Part shown: positions 19,257 through 27,658 of the stretch, piece by piece
How the letters are laid out: the number at the start of each line of letters is the position of its first letter
How positions within the stretch are numbered: the stretch's first letter is position 1
Assembly (NCBI GenBank): GCA_027604705.1
Contig: JADHYV010000138.1
Span: 1-27,658 of the forward strand
Direction of reading: 5' to 3'
DNA length: 27,658 bases
From: Allomyces arbusculus
Taxonomy: Eukaryota; Blastocladiomycota; Blastocladiomycetes; Blastocladiales; Blastocladiaceae
The notes under the pieces: generated by a model
Databases searched by the model: none
What the model was told of the DNA's origin: nothing
What the model saw: the letters and a program-made list of their open reading frames with translations, nothing else
Made by a program: the position numbers and the translations under genes

Positions 19257-20316
19257 TCACGGCCCAAACCGCATGCGCGCCTGCCCGACCAACGCGCGCG
19301 TCGATGCGGCCGACAAGTGACCCGCCGACCGGGCCGCGTGCGAGGTGCCCGACACAGCGGCAGCCGGGGCCGGGCATGCGCTCGACAGGTGCCAGTCGTG
19401 CACCGATATGCGTGAACCCGGTTCTGTGCGGTTGATAGCGAGCGCCGACCGGATCTGGCGAATATCGGCCGACGCGACGCGCTGCTGGTCAAGCACACTA
19501 CCACACGGCGCCCACCAAGTGTCAGTTTACGACCCCTCAGCTCGTCATGGACGGGTGGAGAGCATTGGTACAGACCGATCCGTCCACCCGGGCCCGAACT
19601 TGTCGAGCGAGAGCAGCAGCCGCGTGCGCTCGTCGGTCAGGATCGTGTTCTGCTGCCGCAGCTGCGTCACGGTCGCGTCGAGGCATACCTTCTACGAACA
19701 GGCACACGCGTTGAAGACCGCGATCAGTCCCTTCTTGCGCGCGCTTCTCACCGGGTAGCCCGTCGGAACTTACCTCGGCCTTCCACGCTGCCTCGGCGCT
19801 CTCCCTCTCCTTCCTCATCGCCTCCAACTCGCTCCTGGCCCTCGCTGCCGCACTGCGCTCCACTTCCACCTCGCCACCGAGCCGTGCGCACTTGCTCTCG
19901 AGTTCCACGACCAGTGCGCGATCCCTCTCACCCGCCGCCAGCGACGCCGCAATCCGACGCACGAGCTCGTCGACGACTGCCGGCGCGACCTGCTCGCCGG
20001 CCTCGATCTCGTCTCCTCCGGTTGCTACGGCGTGAATTCGCGCCAGCGCGTCATGCGCGTGCCGCGCGTCGGCGCGCACAGACTCGAGGTCGGCAGTCAC
20101 AGACGCCAGTGCGGATTCGAGGTCGTGGCATCGCGCAGAGAGCGCGCGCGAGGTGGTCGCGGAGGATTGCAAGGCTGCCGCATCGTGTGCGGTTTGCGTG
20201 CGCAGGCGCGAGAGGGCGGCGGAGAGGTTGTGTGCAGCGTCGGCGAGGGCGGTGCCGGTCGCGGGGGCGCTGGGTGGTCCCGCGCGGGGAGGGCGGGCGG
20301 AGGTGGTGATGGTCAT
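19257..20316 (-). CDS. Coiled-coil protein of unknown function, three exons
   Basis: Exons 20316-19774, 19691-19588 and 19497-19257 join in phase to 295 aa. After a Pro/Ala-rich start (MTITTSARPP) the protein is almost wholly heptad-like helix: HDLESALASVTADLESV, a conserved-looking ELVRRIAASLAAGE segment, VELESKCARLGGEVEVE, SELEAMRKERESAEAAWK and, after the first junction, VTQLRQQNTILTDERTRLLLSL. After the second junction LDQQRVASADIRQIRSALAI continues the helix, then a Ser/Ala-rich tail ends at ARMRFGP. Introns are 82 nt (GTAAGT...TAG) and 90 nt (GTGGAC...TAG, with AAACTGACAC as branch region). No family was recognised; a tether, cytoskeletal or spindle-associated role is possible but unsupported. 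It is transcribed divergently from the mitochondrial helicase gene, 387 bases apart, and converges on the Rabin8-like gene. Confidence 0.75.
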
Positions 20317-20703
20317 GGATGTTCGGCTTGCTCTTGTGCTCGCACTGCTTGCGCTCGAGTCTTCCCCCGCGAGAGGCCGGTGGCCGGGTTTGGGTGTTGA
20401 TGACAAGGGCGGTGGTGCTGGCGAGAGACACTTTCGGCCACACGCGCAAGTCATGCCTCGGTGATGCGGCAGCCTGCCTCGTGTGTCGGTCTTTTGAGCC
20501 GCAAACGGCACAACACTGCGCAACGGGGTCACCTGACGTGGATCAACAGGAGCGCGTTGCGCTGTCCTGATCAGCAATCAACAACCAACCAACCAACCAA
20601 CCAACCCTGCAACGCAACCCCACACCACGCAGTCCAAATTCGTGCCCGACCTCCTCCCTCCTCTCAGCACCACCTGCAGCTCCCACACGCCAACCTGCCC
20701 ACC
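20317..20703. promoter_or_regulatory. Divergent promoter region with (AACC)n repeat
   Basis: The 387 bases between the starts of the minus-strand coiled-coil gene and the plus-strand DEAD-box helicase gene must hold both leaders and promoters. Six tandem AACC units lie at 20583-20606 in a pyrimidine/AC-rich leader just before the helicase ATG. No TATA box is evident. The helicase frame is open leftward to 20461, but that upstream text is not protein-like. Confidence 0.6.
20583..20606. repeat. (AACC)n microsatellite
   Basis: Six tandem AACC units in the presumed 5' leader of the helicase gene, about 100 bases before its ATG. Confidence 0.9.
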
Positions 20704-22875
20704 ATGCTGCGCAGATTCCAAGTCGGCCTGGCCGCTGCCACCGCCGCGCACCGTGCCGCCTTTGCGGCAGGGCCCGTGCGCCCTGTTGCAGCCACCGCCG
20801 TGCTCTCACCGAGCATACTGCGCCTGTTCTCGTCCACCTCGCTCGCCGCGCAATACGAGGCCGACTACGAGCGCGCAGCTCGCCCGCCGCGCGGCGGGTA
20901 CTCGCGCGACCCTGCCTTTGACCGCCGCAGCGACCGCGGCGACCGCAGCAGCGAGCACCGCGGCGACCGGTCGTCGCACCCGCGCTCGTTCCACGGGAAC
21001 AGCGACCGGTCCTTCCGCCCGCGGTACTCTGACCGCGGCAACGACCGGTATGGCGACCGCGGCGGGAGCCGGTACGGCGACCGTGACCGTGGCGACCGCA
21101 ACGACCGCGCGGCACGCGACGCCGAGCAGAAGCCGATTGGCGAGTACACGACGTTCAAGTCGACCATGGCGCACACCGAGGCGCCCGAACTCAAGTGGGC
21201 CGACGTGCCGGCCTTGCAGCGGCCCTTGCGCGACGCCATGACGCGCGGGTTCGGGTACGAAATGTGCACGCCCGTGCAGGCGGCGATTTTGTCGCGCATG
21301 CCGCTCTCGCCCGACCAGGATTTCCTGGTCCAGGCCAAGACGGGCACGGGCAAGACGCTGGCGTTTTTGGTGCCGACGGTCAACGCGGCGCTCGACAAGG
21401 TGCACCCGCTCGGCAAGTCGACCAAGATCTTGATCATTTCGCCGACGCGCGAATTGGCACTGCAAATTGCCAACGAGGCGCGCAAGCTCACGGCGCGCGC
21501 CAAGCTCGGTGTGCAGTGTTTGGTGGGTGGCGAGTCGAAGCACATGCAAATGCGCGCATTGCACCGCGGCCGCGGCGACATTGTCGTTGGCACGCCCGGT
21601 CGTTTGAAGGACCTGTTGCAGAACGACTCGATGCTACAGCGGTACATGAGGACGGCCGACGCGCTGATTCTCGACGAGGCCGACCGCATGCTCGAAATTG
21701 GGTTCAAGGAGGACATTGAGCGCATCATGGAGTACCTGCCGACCGAGCGGCAAACGCTCTTGTTCTCGGCGACCTACCCGTCGAACGTGAAGAAGCTCGT
21801 CGAGTCGGCGTTGCGCCCCGGGTACGAGGTGATCAACACGATTTCGCCCGACGATGTCGGCACCGTGCACGCGATTCGCCAGTCGTATGCGATTGCGCCG
21901 CTCGAAAAGCAGCCGATCACGTTGCACTCGATTCTGCACCGCGGCGCCATGGCCGACGAACCGCTCAAGGCGATTGTGTTCTTGCCGACCACGCGCATGA
22001 CCATGCTCTACGGCGAACTCTTCAAGCGGCTCGCCATGGGGTCGCTCGGCGGGATTGGCCGGTTTGATGCGCGCGATTTGTATGAGATCCACTCGCGCAA
22101 GTCGCAGGACCAGCGGATCAAGATCTCGGACCGGTTCCGGCGCGCCAAGCAAGGGATTCTGTTCACGTCGGACGTGTCGGCGCGCGGCGTCGACTACCCA
22201 GGTGTGAACCTCGTTATCCAGGTCGGCGTGCCCTCGTCGCGAGACCAGTACGTGCACCGCATTGGCCGCACGGGCCGCGCGGGCAAGGACGGCCAGGCAA
22301 TTCTCTTGCTCGCGCCGTTCGAAAAGGCCTTCCTCGACGACCTGATTGAACTGCCGCTCGTCAAGGCCGAGGACACGAACGGGTGCCTCGATGTCGGCCC
22401 GGGCCAATCGGTAGAGTGGAACGGCGCCAAGTCAGCCGAGGCCGTCCGCGCAGCGGTCCCGCTGCTCGACCCGGAAACGGTCGAGAACATGTACACGGCC
22501 AACCTCGGGTTCTACCAGGGCCAAGTGGATCTGTTCAAGAAGGGTCAGACGACGCCGTACGCCGTGCTCAAGGACTTGAATGCATTTGTTGAGTCGCTCG
22601 GGCTCGACCGGCTCCCGCCGATCCCGTCGGCGCTACGCGGTACGTTCAAGGACCCGACGAGTCATGCGATGAGTCGGCGGTCGGGTGGTGGTGACAGGCG
22701 CGGCGGCGGCGGCTTCGACCGCCGTGGTGGCGGCGACCGCGACCGGTTCTCGCTCTACGGCCGGTCGGGGAACCACCCGCACGGTGGGAAGGACCGGTTT
22801 GGCGGGAACCGCGGCGGGTCGCGCGACCGGGATGAGTTCCGCGGTGGACGCAGGTCGTACAATGACGACGAGTAA
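20704..22875 (+). CDS. Mitochondrial DEAD-box RNA helicase (Mss116-like)
   Basis: Single exon, 723 aa from the ATG of MLRRFQVGLAAATAAHR. That N-terminus is rich in Arg, Ala and Ser without acids, a typical mitochondrial presequence, with RLFSSTS near residue 40 as a likely cleavage area. An Arg/Asp/Gly/Ser-rich linker follows. Helicase motifs in order: Q-motif (YEMCTPVQAAIL), I AKTGTGKT (211-218), Ia PTRELALQI, Ib GTPGRL, II DEAD (324-327), III SAT, V TSDVSARGVDYP and VI HRIGRTGRAG (from 518). After the core comes a C-terminal extension (FVESLGLDRLPPIP), then an RGG/RDR-type basic tail. Mss116/CYT-19 proteins are ATP-dependent chaperones for mitochondrial group I and II introns and translation. 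Assignment to Mss116 rather than another mitochondrial DEAD-box protein rests on the presequence, extension and basic tail and is likely but not proven. The whole upstream in-frame stretch from 20461 was rejected as leader. Confidence 0.93.
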   Translation: MLRRFQVGLAAATAAHRAAFAAGPVRPVAATAVLSPSILRLFSSTSLAAQYEADYERAARPPRGGYSRDPAFDRRSDRGDRSSEHRGDRSSHPRSFHGNSDRSFRPRYSDRGNDRYGDRGGSRYGDRDRGDRNDRAARDAEQKPIGEYTTFKSTMAHTEAPELKWADVPALQRPLRDAMTRGFGYEMCTPVQAAILSRMPLSPDQDFLVQAKTGTGKTLAFLVPTVNAALDKVHPLGKSTKILIISPTRELALQIANEARKLTARAKLGVQCLVGGESKHMQMRALHRGRGDIVVGTPGRLKDLLQNDSMLQRYMRTADALILDEADRMLEIGFKEDIERIMEYLPTERQTLLFSATYPSNVKKLVESALRPGYEVINTISPDDVGTVHAIRQSYAIAPLEKQPITLHSILHRGAMADEPLKAIVFLPTTRMTMLYGELFKRLAMGSLGGIGRFDARDLYEIHSRKSQDQRIKISDRFRRAKQGILFTSDVSARGVDYPGVNLVIQVGVPSSRDQYVHRIGRTGRAGKDGQAILLLAPFEKAFLDDLIELPLVKAEDTNGCLDVGPGQSVEWNGAKSAEAVRAAVPLLDPETVENMYTANLGFYQGQVDLFKKGQTTPYAVLKDLNAFVESLGLDRLPPIPSALRGTFKDPTSHAMSRRSGGGDRRGGGGFDRRGGGDRDRFSLYGRSGNHPHGGKDRFGGNRGGSRDRDEFRGGRRSYNDDE

Positions 22876-24158
22876 GATGGATCGATGGGTGGTCATGAGA
22901 GAGTGACCGTTGGTACAGATGTGGAGTGTGGTGGTGCTTCTGCCGTTTCGATTTTTGTTCGTTTGTGAGGATTCCTCTTTGTCTTTTTGGTTGTGCACGG
23001 CGTGTATTTACGCGATCTAGCTTTGTATTTATCGAGGAGGAGGAGAGGGCTTTGGATTACAGGCCGCATTCCATATTGCCTCCGTTTTCGTTCTTAAGCT
23101 TCTGATTCGTGGCAACTGACGAATCTGTTCGTCCTGCCGGGTTGTGAGAGAAAGCATCATGCGCCGGCGCGAAGGAGAAGCAGGACGTGTGGAGCACGAG
23201 AATATCAATATATTGTGGGCGCAGTTGGCACGTGCTTGTTCCTGTCATGTCATCCAAACCGGCCCGCCACGACAATGAGCCTCAGGCCATCCAAATGCCA
23301 ATATGAACCGGTGGAGAAGGAGCGCAAGGCCATCGTGAGTCTCGATTTTTGCCTTGGTGAGCAAGCGCAACACCTTCTGGACGCAACAACAGCAAAACGT
23401 GTCAATCGAATGATGCTGACGGTCCGGCTGACCGTGTCAATCGAGGACACAGGCGTGGGAGAGCCGACTCCGCGAGTTGTGAGCTGGTATGAGTGCGCGC
23501 AGCCAAAGTTGATGGGGACCACCCGGCGACCGCGCTTTACGCCAGCGGCTGCATGCCCGATGGCGTGCCAAATTGGACGAGCTGCAGACGGGCGCAGTCA
23601 TGGCCGAGGATGGCGGTGCCGTGGCCGTGGTCGTCGCGGGCCGGGTGAGTGGGCGTGGCGGTCGTCGGTCGTGTCATCTTGGACGCGACGTGCCGTGCGG
23701 TCGCGCGCCGTGGGTGCCATCGATACAGGGTGCCGAATGCGAGAGGTCTTGAGCGTTGGAGCGCCCGGTCTGGGGCGACTTCGAGCCATGGCGCCGCGGT
23801 GGCCGTGGAGCAGGAGGCGCGCTCGCCGGTGCGTGCTGTTCGAGGGGGAAAGAGCGAAGTTGGCGGCCGCGACGCGGTCCGCCGCGACGCGGTCCTGTGC
23901 TGCTGGCCGGTGCGCGCGTCCTGCGATGTCTGTGGCAGGCCGCGACGCCGGCCCACAGCCTGGCGCCGCGCGCACTGCGGAAGCGTGTGCGTGCACGCCC
24001 ACCCAGGCGAACTTGGGCCTGCGAGTTCGAGGGACTTGCAGTGGCACGCCGTGTTCGACACGCTAAATACTTGGACGCCCCCGCAAGACCGCTCTTCTCT
24101 CCCTTCTCCCTCTCGCGCGCTCAAACTCTCCCACTCTGCTCGTCCTCCTCCCGAAACC
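22876..24158. other. Intergenic between helicase and GFA1, possible small spliced gene
   Basis: 22876-23250 is AT-richer and looks like the helicase 3' flank. At 23275 an ATG opens a 20-codon stretch (MSLRPSKCQYEPVEKERKAI) that runs straight into a perfect GTGAGT at 23335. Further right, a GC3-biased segment at about 23550-23648 (RLHARWRAKLDELQTGAVMA and on) is preceded by CAG and again ends at GTGAGT. These could be exons of a small unrecognised gene, or leader exons of GFA1. The last ~150 bases are the GFA1 leader, pyrimidine-rich. Confidence 0.35.
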
Positions 24159-26763
<2,605 letters not shown>

Positions 26764-27581
26764 GTGTGCGTCGTGCCGTGTCCGTCGGGCCGTGTCGCGG
26801 CGTGCGGATAAGTGCTTGCGTGCGCGTGTTGACGACAGTCGAATGGAAGGATGGATACCTGAACCAGTCGTGGGTCGTGTGGAGGAGAGTAGTGGCCGTT
26901 CGCGCATTGGTGATTGGCGCGCATCTGCCTTGTTTCTTTGCACCATAACATGTAAATCTAGTTTGCGCGTTTCTGTTTCCTTATCTCTTGGGCAGCTTGT
27001 GTTGCGAGTGGCCTTGTCTTGTCGTTGGCGCATGTCCACGGGCTCGCGTTTTGTGGGCAATCGCACAAGAAGCGGAAGAAGCATGCGCGGTGAAATCACC
27101 AAACGTTGCACACAGTTTAGCCGCGTGTCTCTTCGGTTTGGGAGGAAAGAAGAAGAAAGCATCATTTCGAGCATGACTTGACCAACCCACAAACCCCCAT
27201 CACCGGAGCTCACCTGCAAAGTCCCATGAGCAGTGCTCATGAATGTGCGACCGACCTTTGTCAACCGCGGGTCATCCCTGATCCAGTCGGCAACGAATCC
27301 AGCAACTTCGAGAATTCTCGACAGCGAATTCTATGCTCACGACCTATTTTGATTCACATCAAGACCCAAATCACACCTTCGCCTGGTGCATCTGGATGAG
27401 GTTTTGCCCACCTCTCTCGGGAGACTGCGGGGGACTGCATTGCATCCGCCGTCACAAAATGAACAAGGAGAAGCAGATATCGAACAATGAGAAGCACATA
27501 TCAAATACAACGGTTGCACTTTATAAACAAGCACGCGACTGGGTCCTGGTGCTGCAATTGCGAGCGGCTATACTCGGCAAC
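26764..27581. other. Intergenic right of GFA1
   Basis: No gene was recognised. The DNA is clearly less GC-rich than the exons, with T-rich and A-rich patches (26930-27000, 27140-27170, 27470-27535). It should contain the 3' ends of GFA1 and of the convergent gene entering from the right edge. Confidence 0.5.
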
Positions 27582-27658
27582 TTAGCAGATGTAGCCAGTC
27601 GAGTGCACATCAATGTTCTGCGACTGAGCCTGCGACTGGACGGCCGACACATCGACCG
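27582..27658 (-). CDS. C-terminal fragment of a gene continuing past the right edge
   Basis: Read leftward from 27656, 24 codons end at a TAA (27584-27582): the text is DVSAVQSQAQSQNIDVHSTG followed by Tyr-Ile-Cys. Third positions are mostly C or G, as in the other genes, and the sequence beyond the stop at once turns AT-richer, as at a 3' end. The piece is too short to assign a family. The frame choice rests only on codon bias and composition, so it could be chance. Confidence 0.45.
   Translation of the reverse strand, partial: VDVSAVQSQAQSQNIDVHSTGYIC

Noticed and set aside
20461-20703. In-frame 81-codon extension at the front of the DEAD-box helicase
   Set aside because: The text crosses an AACC microsatellite and is not protein-like, while the ATG at 20704 begins a convincing mitochondrial presequence.

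Overview
This window is nuclear DNA of a GC-rich, intron-rich eukaryote. The coding exons strongly prefer G or C at third positions, and most introns are 60-150 nt. The gene set points to an early-diverging, possibly zoosporic, fungus such as a blastocladiomycete. It combines a fungal-type mitochondrial GTP/GDP carrier (GGC1), a Dnf-type flippase, a fungal/bacterial DUF4436 membrane protein and a GFA1 for chitin precursors with a Rab exchange-factor-like protein laid out like animal Rabin8 and an animal-like CCDC47. The taxon is an inference; no marker in the window settles it.

Layout. 1-1419: C/G-rich DNA with no recognisable gene. 1420-3097 (-): five-exon CCDC47-like ER protein. 3352-4508 (-): three-exon GGC1. 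4509-7528: gene-poor accessory stretch holding a truncated Tc1/mariner-type transposase remnant (-) and some protein-like debris. 7529-12870 (+): seven-exon Dnf-type P4-ATPase. 13337-14003 (+): DIM1, the U5 snRNP thioredoxin-like protein. 14556-15134 (+): a stand-alone Yvh1/DUSP12-type zinc-binding domain. 15420-16962 (+): four-exon DUF4436 membrane protein. 17906-19057 (+): Sec2/Rabin8-like protein. 19257-20316 (-): three-exon coiled-coil protein of unknown function, divergent from 20704-22875 (+), a mitochondrial DEAD-box helicase. 24159-26763 (+): GFA1. 27582-27658 (-): last codons of a gene that continues past the right edge.

Exon chains were built by hand from splice signals and checked two ways: every junction keeps phase, and final lengths match known families (DIM1 142 aa, GGC1 309 aa, GFA1 692 aa, CCDC47-like 471 aa). 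Of 22 host introns inferred, 13 begin GTAC, usually GTACG, and most have a CTGAC-like branch sequence. One GFA1 intron appears to be GC-AG.

The genes are mostly housekeeping and do not form a cluster or pathway. Loose themes are secretion and cell-surface growth (flippase, Rab exchange-factor-like protein, GFA1, CCDC47), mitochondria (GGC1, helicase) and RNA/ribosome work (DIM1, the Yvh1 zinc domain). I found no CRISPR array, RNA gene or obvious new multi-gene system. The most unusual items are the stand-alone Yvh1 zinc domain, the reduced Rabin8-like protein, the splice-site pattern with the GC-AG intron, and the expanded flippase.
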